Positions 43,717 through 53,198 are shown, counted from the stretch's first letter. The stretch is DNA of 64,000 nt from Parafilimonas terrae (GCF_900115755.1 NZ_FOXQ01000003.1:1-64000); one strand, 5' to 3'. Program-made: numbers and translations. The notes: generated by a model not told the origin, from the sequence alone.

Positions 43717-46491
43717 ATGTACAGGTATTTGATTGCATACTTATTTACTTCTTTTTTTCTTTCAGGCTTAGAGAGCCAAAGCCCGTCTAAGCCTGAAATT
43801 TTAAATAAGGTTTTTGCTATAGAAGATAATTCATCAATCTCTAACAAGCAGAAACTAAAGGATTTTTATGTGCTGGAAAAAACTGTATCCAAATCTTTAA
43901 AAGATAAGGATTCTGTTTATGCATGGATATTATTAAAAATAGGTAAGTATGAATATATTGCCAATCACAATTATGACAGTACAATAAAGTTTACAAAGGC
44001 AGCACTGCAGGTTAATAACTCCTCTGATACAGGATCATCCACATATTTAAACATCAATGCTTTTTTTAACCTTGGCTCTGCTTATGAAACTTTATTATCC
44101 TATACACAGGCATTAAAAAACTATGATAGTTCAATCAATCTTGCTTCCAGGTTTATAGATACCAACACCTTTGCCTTAGATGCCAGAACAGCAAAAGCTA
44201 ACATTTACTTTTCTTCAGGAGATTATCAAAAAGCTGTTGAAGAAAGTATAAAGGGCGCACATTTGGCTGAAATTGAAAATAACGCATCTGCAAAAACAAC
44301 TTTTTTAAATATGCAGGCGCAGGCTTTATTTTTTCAAAATAATATTGAAGCAAGTTTACCCATTGCTTATACAGCATTAAACGCATCAAAAAAAATTAAT
44401 GATGCATTTGAATTAGCAACAGCTTATAAAACCCTTGCGTTAATTTACAATAACAAAAAAGTATTTGATTCTGCAAAATACTATTATAATGAAGCTATCA
44501 ACTATAGATTAAAAACAACTTCTTATTCAAACATTGGCGCAGATTATAACGAGTTTGGAAATTTTTATAACGGATTAAACGATTATAAAAATGCCGCAAA
44601 ATGCTATGAGCAGTTTTTATATTATGCAGGGAAGATAACAGACCCTGTTGATCGTTCAGTCAAATTATCATTTGCCTATTTAAACTATGGGGAGTCTTAT
44701 TTTAAACAAAATAAGCTAACAGAAGCAGGAAACCTTTATCTGAAAGCAATGAACACTTTAAAATTTAATGTTTCAGGTATTCTGCAAAATCCTCCCATCA
44801 ATAAAATAAGCGTTTTTGGCAACAGGGCCGAATTGATAATAACTTTAATGAAAAACAAAACAGAGCTGTTGCTCGAGGAATATCATCGAAATAAAAATAC
44901 AGCTTATCTTAAGGCCTGCCTTCAAACAGCACTTACTACCGATTCCATCATCACTCAAATAAGGCATGAACATATAAGTGAACAAAGCAAGATCTACTGG
45001 CGCGACAAAACGAATCAATTTTACGCAATTGCGATTGAAGCCTGTTATCTTGATAAAAACCCATCGATGGCATTTTATTTTTTTGAAAAAAGCAGGGCAA
45101 TTTTATTAGGCGATAAACTCAATGAATTAAATGCCGCTGCTTATTTGCCGGAACCGGAAACAAAAAAAGAAGAAAGTTATCAGTTTAAAATTGTAGAACT
45201 TGAGCAAAAGCTTGCTGCCTTAGATGAAAAGGATAAAGCGTTTCAAAACGTGCAATTGCAGTTACTAAATGCAAAAGATAATTTTGAGCATTATATAAAA
45301 TCGCTGGAACAAAAATACCCGCTTTATTATCAATATAAATATGCCGATGAAGTTCCCGGCCTTGAAACATTACAAACATTTCTAAGCAAATCAAAACAAT
45401 GTTTTGTGCATTATTTTTTTAGCGATTCAGTTTTATATGCATTGGCTATAACAGCGGATAATATCAATTTTCTTCGAATACCCGCAGCTAAAAATATTAA
45501 GAGCCAGCTTGCTGCATTCAGCGAATTATGCGCTGATAAAAACCGGCTTAACAGCAATTATAATTATTTTATCACCTTATCTAATTCACTTTTCACATCA
45601 ATCTTTCAACCTTTGAATTTGCCAAAGGGCAGGATAATAATTTGCACTGACAATAGTTTAATTCCGTTTGAAGCCTTGTGTTCAGACAACAGTGGCAAAT
45701 CTTTTTTAATTAATAATTACAGCTTCGATTATGTTTATTCGGCACGGCTTCTAATGCAGCAGTTTAAAAACAGTGCAGCCAAAGGCAGCTTTATAGGATT
45801 TGCCCCGGTATCTTTTTCAAATGATCTTCATGTGCCTGCCCTTCAATATGCAGACGTTGCAATGCAGGAATGCGCAGGTTTCTATAAAAATGTTTTATTG
45901 TTTACGCATAAAGATGCGACAAGAAATAATTTTTTTACCAATGCTTCCAATTATTCAATCATCAATATTTTTTCCCATGCAAGCGCTGACACTTCAGGTA
46001 AAGAACCAGTGTTATTTATGTGGGATTCGGTTATTCATTTATCAGAATTGCAGCTCTTAAATAACCCTGCAACACAATTGGTTTTATTAAGCGCATGTGA
46101 AACGAATGTTGGCAAAAATGCAACAGGAGAAGGTGTTTATAGTTTGGCAAGAGGCTTTGCAGCAGCGGGCATTCCGGCAATAGCAGCTACCCTTTGGAAA
46201 GCCGATGAAGAATCCATCTATAAAATTTCAAAAAAATTCAACCAGTATTTATCCGAAGGCATGAATAAGGATGAAGCGTTGCAAAAGGCAAAGCTGCATT
46301 TTATTAAAAACAGCAGCAAAGAAAAGCTGTTGCCCTATTACTGGGCAAATATGGTGTTAATAGGAAATACAAATGCGGTGAATGTGGACGCTTCAAATTA
46401 TAATTATATATGGTGGATTGCCATTGCAGGCATTGCAGTTGCATCCCTTTTATTTTATATCCGGAAAAAGAACTTACAAAAAAAGGGCTGA
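43717..46491 (+). CDS. Exported TPR-CHAT protease (second copy)
   Basis: The 924-residue paralogue of the gene at 40620 has the same order: signal peptide (YLIAYLFTSFFLSGLESQ), TPR helices, coiled coil (IVELEQKLAALDEKD), CHAT domain and C-terminal membrane helix (IWWIAIAGIAVASLLFYI). His754 (IFSHASAD) and Cys794 (LLSACETNVG) are kept, as is GEGVYSLARGFAAAGIPAI. The CHAT and coiled-coil parts are much more alike between the copies than the N-terminal TPR parts, suggesting different partners. I used the ATG at 43717; a GTG lies two codons upstream. The stop lies inside the terminator at 46481. Confidence 0.88.
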   Translation: MYRYLIAYLFTSFFLSGLESQSPSKPEILNKVFAIEDNSSISNKQKLKDFYVLEKTVSKSLKDKDSVYAWILLKIGKYEYIANHNYDSTIKFTKAALQVNNSSDTGSSTYLNINAFFNLGSAYETLLSYTQALKNYDSSINLASRFIDTNTFALDARTAKANIYFSSGDYQKAVEESIKGAHLAEIENNASAKTTFLNMQAQALFFQNNIEASLPIAYTALNASKKINDAFELATAYKTLALIYNNKKVFDSAKYYYNEAINYRLKTTSYSNIGADYNEFGNFYNGLNDYKNAAKCYEQFLYYAGKITDPVDRSVKLSFAYLNYGESYFKQNKLTEAGNLYLKAMNTLKFNVSGILQNPPINKISVFGNRAELIITLMKNKTELLLEEYHRNKNTAYLKACLQTALTTDSIITQIRHEHISEQSKIYWRDKTNQFYAIAIEACYLDKNPSMAFYFFEKSRAILLGDKLNELNAAAYLPEPETKKEESYQFKIVELEQKLAALDEKDKAFQNVQLQLLNAKDNFEHYIKSLEQKYPLYYQYKYADEVPGLETLQTFLSKSKQCFVHYFFSDSVLYALAITADNINFLRIPAAKNIKSQLAAFSELCADKNRLNSNYNYFITLSNSLFTSIFQPLNLPKGRIIICTDNSLIPFEALCSDNSGKSFLINNYSFDYVYSARLLMQQFKNSAAKGSFIGFAPVSFSNDLHVPALQYADVAMQECAGFYKNVLLFTHKDATRNNFFTNASNYSIINIFSHASADTSGKEPVLFMWDSVIHLSELQLLNNPATQLVLLSACETNVGKNATGEGVYSLARGFAAAGIPAIAATLWKADEESIYKISKKFNQYLSEGMNKDEALQKAKLHFIKNSSKEKLLPYYWANMVLIGNTNAVNVDASNYNYIWWIAIAGIAVASLLFYIRKKNLQKKG

Positions 46492-46506
46492 AGTTTCAGC
46501 CCTTTT
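46481..46506. terminator. Terminator overlapping the stop codon of the second CHAT gene
   Basis: The 12-base arms AAAAGGGCTGAA and TTCAGCCCTTTT surround a GT centre, so about ten pairs form with a short loop, followed by TATAAT. The TGA stop (46489-46491) is inside the left arm. It also lies just beyond the end of the convergent odhB at 46524 and may serve both strands. Confidence 0.8.
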
Positions 46507-46523
46507 ATAATCTTTCATACATG

Positions 46524-48131
46524 TTATATTTCAAGCAATGCCTTGATCGGATCTTTTGGATACAGCAGCAGTTCGGGGTTTTCCAGTAATTCTTTCACAC
46601 GCACCAAAAAGCTTACACTTTCTCTTCCGTCAATTATGCGGTGATCATAACTAACAGCCAGGTACATCATCGGCCTTATTACAACCTGCCCGTTTATTGC
46701 CACAGGCCGCTCCTGGATTTTATGCATACCAAGTATAGCGCTTTGCGGAAGATTAATAATAGGCGTGCTCATTAAGCTGCCAAACACACCGCCATTTGTT
46801 ATAGTAAACGTTCCGCCCTGTAAATCTTCAGCAGTAAGTTTGCTATCCCTCGCCTTACCAGCCAGTTCAATCACTTTCTTTTCAATATCAGCCATGCTTA
46901 AGCTTTCCACATTACGTATAACCGGCACGGTTAAACCACGTGGCGTGCTCACAGCAATACTTATATCAGCATAATCATGATATACCAGTTCATCTCCATC
47001 AATATAAGCATTAACGGCAGGCCATTCATTTAATGCAATAGCACAGGCTTTTGCAAAGAAGCTCATAAAGCCAAGGTTAACGCCATGTGTTTTATTGAAA
47101 ATCTCTTTGTATTGCTTGCGAACTTCCATAATGCGTGTCATATCTACTTCATTGAAAGTAGTAAGCATCGCAGTAGTATTCTTAGACTCAACTAAACGGC
47201 GGCTGATGGTTTTACGCAGGCTGCTCATACGCTCCCGGCGTTCATTGCGGCTGTTTAATTCCTGGCCTTTAAACGGTTGTTTTGCCGGATGGGATAAAGC
47301 TTCCAGCACATCATTCTTTAATATCCTGCCATTACTGCCGGTAGGTTTTATATCAGATGGGTTTACCTTCTTATCTGCTATAATGGCTGATGCAACTGGA
47401 GTTGCTTTTACATCTGTTACAGATTGCTGGTTACCGGTTACAGGTTTCACGTTTGACGATTCACGATTCACGCTTTCAGCAGGCTGTTGACTGTTAGCTG
47501 TTGACTGCTTTGCCGGTGCCGCCACATCCGTATTTATCGTTGCAACCACATCGCCTATTTTAATTACATCGCCTTCTTTAGCAATTTGGGTTAGCTCTCC
47601 CGCTTCTTCCGCATTTAATTCAAAAGTTGCCTTCTCACTTTCCAGTTCAGCAATTACTTCATCGCGGTCAACAAAGTCGCCATTATTTTTTGTCCATTTT
47701 AATAAAGTTACTTCGCTGATGGATTCGCCAACCGTTGGCACCTTCAATTCAATAATACCTTTTCCCGCTGCAGGTTTGGTTTCTGCAATTACAGCAGGTT
47801 TTTCTGTAACAGTTTCGTTTGGCTGAGGCTCTTCTGCCTGCTCAATTACTTCGGGCCGCTTTAAACTGGTAGCTGATGATGATGCATCGGGCGCTTTTGC
47901 CTTTTCGTCTATATTGGCAAGAACAGCTCCAATATTCAGGGTGTCACCTTCATTGGCAATAAGCTTTATAGCACCGCTTTGTTCAGCGTTTACTTCAAAC
48001 GTTGCCTTTTCACTTTCAAGCTCTGCTATTACATCATCGCGGTCAACATATTCACCATCTTTTTTCAACCATCTTAGTAAGGTTACTTCGCTGATAGACT
48101 CTCCTACTGCCGGAACTTTTATTTCAATCAT
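46524..48131 (-). CDS. odhB: 2-oxoglutarate dehydrogenase E2 (dihydrolipoyl succinyltransferase), two lipoyl domains
   Basis: The 535-residue E2 starts with two nearly identical lipoyl domains. Their lipoylated lysines are Lys42 and Lys167, each in [11 protein letters not shown] linker follows, then a peripheral-subunit-binding domain ([20 protein letters not shown]) and the catalytic domain with the HxxxD motif ([11 protein letters not shown]). It transfers succinyl groups to CoA in the TCA cycle. Most succinyltransferases have one lipoyl domain, so the doubling is notable though seen in Bacteroidota. The linker is encoded by low-complexity repeats (47414-47508). It lies about 98 bases after odhA, with its own possible promoter. 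Confidence 0.95.
   Translation of the reverse strand: MIEIKVPAVGESISEVTLLRWLKKDGEYVDRDDVIAELESEKATFEVNAEQSGAIKLIANEGDTLNIGAVLANIDEKAKAPDASSSATSLKRPEVIEQAEEPQPNETVTEKPAVIAETKPAAGKGIIELKVPTVGESISEVTLLKWTKNNGDFVDRDEVIAELESEKATFELNAEEAGELTQIAKEGDVIKIGDVVATINTDVAAPAKQSTANSQQPAESVNRESSNVKPVTGNQQSVTDVKATPVASAIIADKKVNPSDIKPTGSNGRILKNDVLEALSHPAKQPFKGQELNSRNERRERMSSLRKTISRRLVESKNTTAMLTTFNEVDMTRIMEVRKQYKEIFNKTHGVNLGFMSFFAKACAIALNEWPAVNAYIDGDELVYHDYADISIAVSTPRGLTVPVIRNVESLSMADIEKKVIELAGKARDSKLTAEDLQGGTFTITNGGVFGSLMSTPIINLPQSAILGMHKIQERPVAINGQVVIRPMMYLAVSYDHRIIDGRESVSFLVRVKELLENPELLLYPKDPIKALLEI
47414..47508 (-). repeat. Low-complexity repeat block inside the odhB linker
   Basis: In coding direction the DNA holds three short near-tandem blocks: AGTCAACAGCTAACAGTCAA, then CGTGAATCGTGAATCG with CAAACGTGAAAC, then CTGTAACCGGTAACC with CAGCAATCTGTAACAG. 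Comparable phrases occur between genes in this window (for example near 52560 and 16994). The encoded linker is Ser/Gln/Asn/Val-rich. Confidence 0.6.
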
Positions 48132-48184
48132 AAGCCCTCCGTCTCCCTAAAGGGGAGTATTTTATATTTTTATTTTGAACTGTT

Positions 48185-48192
48185 CAAAGATA
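48185..48192 (-). promoter_or_regulatory. Putative -7 promoter box for odhB
   Basis: Read on the minus strand this is TATCTTTG, matching TAnnTTTG, about 55 bases upstream of the odhB ATG. It would give odhB a promoter separate from odhA. Confidence 0.45.
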
Positions 48193-48229
48193 TTAGTCAT
48201 TTTCGAAAACTACCTTCAAGACAAGGGTT

Positions 48230-51028
48230 TTAAATACTAAATGCAGTATCAATTATCTGCGCCTGTTCCTGTGCATGCACTTTTGCATAACCGCTTGCTG
48301 TGGAAGCACTGGCGCTCCTGCTTATCACGCCATAATTAATATTCTTTAAATTCATTTGAAGGAATGATGCAGCGCCCATATTAAGCGGCTCTTCCTGCAC
48401 CCAAAACCATACTGCCTTATTATATTTTTTATACAACTCATTTAATTGCTTAACCGGCAAAGGATAAACCTGCTCAAGACGGATAAGCGCAATATCGTTG
48501 CGGTTATCTTTTTGTTTTCTTTCTGCCAGTTCAAAATATAATTTACCGCTGCAGAACAATACTTTCTTCACATTGGATACATCGGTAATACCGGCATCGT
48601 CAATCACTTCTTTAAATCCACCCTCGGTAAATTCATTTATATCACTATAACTGCCGGGATAGCGCAGGTAAGCTTTTGGAGAGAAATTAATAAGTGGCTT
48701 GCGGAAATTCCATGCAAGCTGGCGCCTTAATGCGTGGAAGAAGTTTGCAGCCGTAGTAATATTCGTAACAATCATATTTAACTGGGCGCACATTTGAAGA
48801 TAGCGTTCCATGCGGCCGCTGCTATGCTCGGGGCCCTGGCCTTCATAGCCATGCGGTAATAGCATTACAAGGCCGTTCATACGGTTCCATTTTTGTTCGC
48901 CGCCGGCAATAAACTGGTCGATCATAGTTTGGGCGCCATTACTAAAATCGCCAAACTGGGCTTCCCATAAAACAAGTGCATTTGGATTAGCCAGCGCATA
49001 ACCATATTCAAAACCCAGCACGCCATATTCACTCAGCAAAGAATTATAGATAAAGAATTTTTTCTGCTCTTCGTTAAAATGATTGAGACGGTTATAAGAC
49101 TGATCTGTATTCTCATCGCGCAGCACAGCATGACGGTGGCTGAAGGTGCCGCGGCAAACATCCTGCCCGCTCATGCGAACAATCTTCCCTTCGGTTAATA
49201 AAGATGAATAAGCTAATAATTCACCGGTGGCCCAATCAATTTTTCTTTCGTTTGTAAACAATTTCACTTTTTCCTGGAGCAGCTTTTCAACCTTTCTTAA
49301 AGGATGGAAATCATCGGGCCATTTCATCAGCCCGTCAAATAAAAATTTCAACTGCTCCTCGCTAACGGCAGTAACCGGCGATGCATTGAAATCTTCAGGT
49401 GTTGCCTTTTTCAGGCTGCGCCACCATTCTTCCGGTTGCTGGTATTTATAGGGCAAAGGGTTTTGCTTTACTTCGTCAAGGCGTTCTTGCAAATCTTCCC
49501 AAAACTTTTTCTCCATGCCTTTTGCAAGTTCCTGCGCATCGGCCTCGCCATGTTCTATCAGGTATTTGGTATAAACTTCCCTTGGGTTTGGATGCCCGTC
49601 AATAAGTTTATACATGTGTGGCTGTGTATATTTCGGATCGTCGCCTTCATTATGACCGTGACGGCGATAACAAACCATATCAATAAAAATATCCTGGTTA
49701 AACTCCTGCCTGTAGCGTGTTGCAATTTCCACGCATTTAACCACAGCTTCAGGATCATCGCCGTTTACATGAAAAACGGGCGCCTGAATGGCGCCGGCTA
49801 AAGAAGTACAATAATCTGAGCTTCTTGCATCATCAAAATCGGTGGTAAAGCCAATCTGGTTATTGATTACAAAATGAATGGTGCCGCCCGTATAATATCC
49901 TTTCAGGTCGCTCATTTGTATCACTTCATATACAATGCCCTGTCCGGCGACAGAAGCATCGCCATGTATAAGTATAGGAAGAATTTTATCGTACTCACTG
50001 CTGTATAAAATATCTGCCTTAGCCCTTGCAAAACCTACCACAACAGGGTCAACAGCTTCCAGGTGCGATGGGTTAGGCATTAATTTAAGATGAACTTTTC
50101 TGCCATTTTTTGTTTCCACCTCGCTGCCAAAACCCATGTGGTATTTCACATCGCCGCTGCCCATAGTCTGGTCAAGCTTAGCCGTGCCTTCAAACTCGCT
50201 GAATATTTGTTCATACGTTTTGCCTAAAATATTGGCCAGCACATTTAATCTTCCCCGGTGTGCCATGCCTATTACTACTTCTTCAACGCCATGTTCAGCC
50301 CCAATTTGAATCATTGTATCCAGCGCCGGTATAGTGGTTTCGCCCCCTTCCAGTGAAAACCTTTTCTGCCCCACATATTTTGTATGCAGGAATTTTTCAA
50401 ACATTACACCCTGGTTAAGCTTTTCGAGAATCCTTTTTTGGGTTTCAATTGGCAGCGGATGTATAAACTTCCTTTCAACCTCATTTGTAAGCCATTCGAT
50501 CTGCCTTTGATCGCTGATATACTTAAATTCAATACCCACATGCGAGGCATAACAGGCCTTAAGATGGTTTAAAATATTACGCAGTGTTGTTTCGCCCAAA
50601 CCCACCAGGTTCCCGGCCTGGAAAGTTTTGTCAAGATCAGCTTCACTGAGCCCAAAAAAAGAAAGGTCGAGATTGGCATGCCGGTCCTTTCGTTTGCGGA
50701 TAGGATTCGTGTCGGCAATAAGATGGCCTTTATTTCTATAGCCGAGAATAAGCCTGTAAACACGAATTTCCTTCATCCAATCTGTCTTGGCTAAAGGATT
50801 GGAGGTTAAGGTTTCCGTTGTTTCAACAGGAATTAAAATCTCTGCAGTTGCAGCAGCGCCTGTGGCTGGGCTTGTGTGTTTGCCGTTGGCGTTTGAAATA
50901 GCAAAATCAAATCCTTCAAAAAATTTCTTCATTTCAGGGTCCACGCTATTGGGATCCTTTCTAAAATCCTGGTATAAACTTTCAATATATGCCGGATGCG
51001 AGCTCGTGATGTATGAAAAATCCTTCAT
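48230..51028 (-). CDS. odhA: 2-oxoglutarate dehydrogenase E1
   Basis: The 932-residue thiamine-diphosphate enzyme decarboxylates 2-oxoglutarate and loads the lipoyl group of OdhB. The N-terminal YIESLYQDFRKDPNSVDPEM segment, the active-site EEVVIGMAHRGRLNVLANIL, the ThDP motif ILIHGDASVAGQGIVYEVIQ, IVYEVIQMSDLKGYYTGGT and MVCYRRHGHNEGDDPKYTQP are intact. The C-terminal transketolase-like domain follows (QFGDFSNGAQTMIDQFIAGG). Length is normal for the OdhA/SucA type. It is upstream of odhB on the same strand. Confidence 0.97.
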   Translation of the reverse strand: MKDFSYITSSHPAYIESLYQDFRKDPNSVDPEMKKFFEGFDFAISNANGKHTSPATGAAATAEILIPVETTETLTSNPLAKTDWMKEIRVYRLILGYRNKGHLIADTNPIRKRKDRHANLDLSFFGLSEADLDKTFQAGNLVGLGETTLRNILNHLKACYASHVGIEFKYISDQRQIEWLTNEVERKFIHPLPIETQKRILEKLNQGVMFEKFLHTKYVGQKRFSLEGGETTIPALDTMIQIGAEHGVEEVVIGMAHRGRLNVLANILGKTYEQIFSEFEGTAKLDQTMGSGDVKYHMGFGSEVETKNGRKVHLKLMPNPSHLEAVDPVVVGFARAKADILYSSEYDKILPILIHGDASVAGQGIVYEVIQMSDLKGYYTGGTIHFVINNQIGFTTDFDDARSSDYCTSLAGAIQAPVFHVNGDDPEAVVKCVEIATRYRQEFNQDIFIDMVCYRRHGHNEGDDPKYTQPHMYKLIDGHPNPREVYTKYLIEHGEADAQELAKGMEKKFWEDLQERLDEVKQNPLPYKYQQPEEWWRSLKKATPEDFNASPVTAVSEEQLKFLFDGLMKWPDDFHPLRKVEKLLQEKVKLFTNERKIDWATGELLAYSSLLTEGKIVRMSGQDVCRGTFSHRHAVLRDENTDQSYNRLNHFNEEQKKFFIYNSLLSEYGVLGFEYGYALANPNALVLWEAQFGDFSNGAQTMIDQFIAGGEQKWNRMNGLVMLLPHGYEGQGPEHSSGRMERYLQMCAQLNMIVTNITTAANFFHALRRQLAWNFRKPLINFSPKAYLRYPGSYSDINEFTEGGFKEVIDDAGITDVSNVKKVLFCSGKLYFELAERKQKDNRNDIALIRLEQVYPLPVKQLNELYKKYNKAVWFWVQEEPLNMGAASFLQMNLKNINYGVISRSASASTASGYAKVHAQEQAQIIDTAFSI

Positions 51029-51216
51029 GGAGGCAATTTATCGAGGTTTTTTTATAATTTAGAATGCAAATATCGTTGATTTTAACAGGAGATAGATGAA
51101 GTTAATTTTCTAAATAACAGGTTAAAAATTAATTAAGAACACGTTTTACTGCGCACTTAAATGTTTTTACAGGAAATTAAGTATTAAAAACTTGCTGATA
51201 AAACCTGCTAATCCCT

Positions 51217-51224
51217 TACCTTTG
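51217..51224 (+). promoter_or_regulatory. Putative -7 promoter box for rpsT
   Basis: TACCTTTG matches TAnnTTTG, 18 bases upstream of the rpsT ATG at 51243, with a TTG at 51192-51194 (22 bases upstream) as a possible -33 element. The implied 5' leader is very short. Confidence 0.6.
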
Positions 51225-51242
51225 CCGTCCGAAAAAATTATT

Positions 51243-51497
51243 ATGGCAAATCATAAAGCTACCAAGAAAGATGTGCGCCAGGCAGCAAAGCGCAGGGAAC
51301 GTAACAAATATTATGGCAAAACCACCCGTAATGCCATTCGCGATTTAAAGGCTTCTGCTGATGAAAAGGCATACGGCGAATCGCTTCCCTCCGTTGTTTC
51401 TATGATTGACAAGCTTGCAAAAAAAGGTGTTATTCATAAAAACAAGGCAAGCAATCTTAAAAGCAAACTTTCAAAGAGAGCAATAGCTACAGCTTAA
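51243..51497 (+). CDS. rpsT: 30S ribosomal protein S20
   Basis: The 84-residue S20 binds 16S rRNA early in small-subunit assembly. The start MANHKATKKDVRQAAKRRER is the family N-terminus and the remainder (YYGKTTRNAIRDLKASADEK, KKGVIHKNKASNLKSKLSKR) is helical and basic, as expected. The open frame upstream of this ATG to 51192 is not coding. A single-gene unit with its own promoter (51217) and terminator (51524). Confidence 0.96.
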   Translation: MANHKATKKDVRQAAKRRERNKYYGKTTRNAIRDLKASADEKAYGESLPSVVSMIDKLAKKGVIHKNKASNLKSKLSKRAIATA

Positions 51498-51523
51498 ATA
51501 TTGCTGGCAAAAGATATATCAAT

Positions 51524-51551
51524 AAAAATCCCGCATTGCTGCGGGATTTTT
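51524..51551. terminator. Intrinsic terminator after rpsT
   Basis: The 12-base arms AAAAATCCCGCA and TGCGGGATTTTT with a TTGC loop are followed by further T residues. It also lies beyond the convergent pirin gene end at 51593 and can serve both strands. Confidence 0.92.
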
Positions 51552-51592
51552 TTGTATGATTAAACCTGGCAGTTTAACTCAACCTGATCCTA

Positions 51593-52468
51593 TTATGCCA
51601 GGTAACCAAACCTGCCTTTATTATAATCATCAAAAGCCTGCATAATTTCTTCCTTTGTATTCATTACAAACGGCCCGTGTGCAGCTATTGGTTCGTTAAT
51701 GGGTTCACCGCTTAAGATTAAAACCACTGCATCTTCAGCGGCCTTAACCGTAAATGTTTCGCCATCATTTTTAAACAATACAAAATTATCCAACGCTATT
51801 TTTTCCGTGTCGTTTACAATAACGCTGCCTTCAATTACCAGCAGCGAAGTGTTATAGTTTGCTGGAAAATTAAAGTCTGCGGAAAAACCTTTTTTTATTT
51901 TAGCATTCAGCAGATTAACCGGTGTAAAAGTGCTGGCAGAACCTTTTACATCTTTATAAATACCGGCCATTACTTCTATTTCGCCGCCATTATTTTCAAG
52001 ATGATAACGATTGATATTTTCATTTGAAAGCGCCTGGTATTTAGGCCTGCTCATTTTATCTTTCGCAGGAAGATTTACCCACAATTGCACCATCTGAAAA
52101 TCACCGCCTTTTTTACTGAAGTTTTCTTCGTGGTATTCTTTATGCAAAACGCCGGATGCCGCCGTCATCCATTGCACATCGCCTTCTTTTATCACGCCGC
52201 CACCACCACTGCTGTCGCTATGCGCTACACTGCCTTTATAAGCAATGGTAACGGTTTCAAAACCACGGTGCGGGTGCACGCCAACGCCTCTTGGCTTATC
52301 TGTTGGAGAAAAATAAAATTTAGAATTATAATCAAGCACGATGAACGGAGACATTCTTTGCATGGTTAAGCCATGTGTTCCGGGAATAAAATTATGTACC
52401 CTGAAACCATCGCCCACATAGTGTGCAGCGCCGGGAGCGATCACTGATTCTATTTGTTTTGTTGCCAT
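51593..52468 (-). CDS. Pirin-family bicupin protein
   Basis: The 291-residue pirin has an N-terminal cupin with the metal-binding GVGVHPHRGFETVTIAY and HSDSSGGGGVIKEGDVQWMT segments, and KEYHEENF supplying further ligands. The C-terminal cupin has LLVIEGSVIVNDTEKIALD. Some pirins act as quercetin 2,3-dioxygenases and others as regulators; the substrate here cannot be told. I used the ATG at 52468 (MATKQIESVIAPG); an ATG at 52498 adds ten residues. A -7 box is at 52487. Confidence 0.9.
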   Translation of the reverse strand: MATKQIESVIAPGAAHYVGDGFRVHNFIPGTHGLTMQRMSPFIVLDYNSKFYFSPTDKPRGVGVHPHRGFETVTIAYKGSVAHSDSSGGGGVIKEGDVQWMTAASGVLHKEYHEENFSKKGGDFQMVQLWVNLPAKDKMSRPKYQALSNENINRYHLENNGGEIEVMAGIYKDVKGSASTFTPVNLLNAKIKKGFSADFNFPANYNTSLLVIEGSVIVNDTEKIALDNFVLFKNDGETFTVKAAEDAVVLILSGEPINEPIAAHGPFVMNTKEEIMQAFDDYNKGRFGYLA

Positions 52469-52486
52469 AGTAAAAATTTTATAGCA

Positions 52487-52494
52487 CAAATTTA
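52487..52494 (-). promoter_or_regulatory. Putative -7 promoter box for the pirin gene
   Basis: TAAATTTG on the minus strand matches TAnnTTTG, 19 bases upstream of the chosen ATG at 52468. Its placement inside the longer alternative frame supports the shorter start. Confidence 0.5.
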
Positions 52495-52584
52495 TCATGA
52501 GCTACTGCCCTGCTGCATTGATGTATGGTAAGAATTGTGAGTGGTGAGTGAATTCTCTAACTGTCATCTATCATCCATCAACTG

Positions 52585-53112
52585 TCAACCATTGCTATCA
52601 AGCTTCTTCAATATCAACTTGCCCCTGCTTTTAAAAGCAGCAGTTTCGTTATTGAAATTGGTTTCAATTATCAGTTTTAATTCGTTCTTAATCTCAGGGT
52701 AATATTTGGAAAGGTTATATAAAGCAGTTAGCGAAAACGCTTTTATAGCAACGGGTGTTGAAGGCTGTTCAATCATTTCAAAACAGCTATTCATTAATTC
52801 CCCATGCAATGCTTCCGGTATTTCAACTTGCTGAAGAATGCGCACACTGTTTCTTATAACTGCATCATGTATGTTTTTACGCTGTAATATTTCAACAAGA
52901 TTTTTTATATAAGGCTTTATAAGTTCAGGGTTTTGTGTTGCCGCTCGGCTTACACTCCATGCGGCGCGCTGCGCAAGCCTGTATTCACCTGATAAAAAAA
53001 ATTGCATTAATTCTTTAAAATATGCAGGCGAAGAACAGGCATGCGCGGTAATTTTTAAAGCCTGCTCTTTATTATAATCCTTTTCTTTTAATAACGCTTC
53101 GCGAATGTTCAT
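52585..53112 (-). CDS. HEAT-repeat-like protein, hypothetical
   Basis: The 175-residue protein is all helical, with repeated two-helix units (KEQALKITAHACSSPAYFKE, RLAQRAAWSVSRAATQNPEL, DAVIRNSVRILQQVEIPEAL, PVAIKAFSLTALYNLSKYYP) that resemble HEAT/ARM repeats. No signal peptide. Likely a cytoplasmic interaction protein. It lies about 90 bases downstream of the glycosylasparaginase gene on the same strand. Function unknown. Confidence 0.7.
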   Translation of the reverse strand: MNIREALLKEKDYNKEQALKITAHACSSPAYFKELMQFFLSGEYRLAQRAAWSVSRAATQNPELIKPYIKNLVEILQRKNIHDAVIRNSVRILQQVEIPEALHGELMNSCFEMIEQPSTPVAIKAFSLTALYNLSKYYPEIKNELKLIIETNFNNETAAFKSRGKLILKKLDSNG

Positions 53113-53198
53113 CCCAATTACAAATTACTAATTCCTAATTCCTTATTCCCTCTTCATCTTCATCAACAGAAATATTACAGTTTGCTTCCCTTTCAGGT

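Noticed and set aside
46524-48131. Doubled lipoyl domain of odhB as an assembly error
   Set aside because: The two copies differ at many positions and the frame stays open through both, so the duplication looks real.
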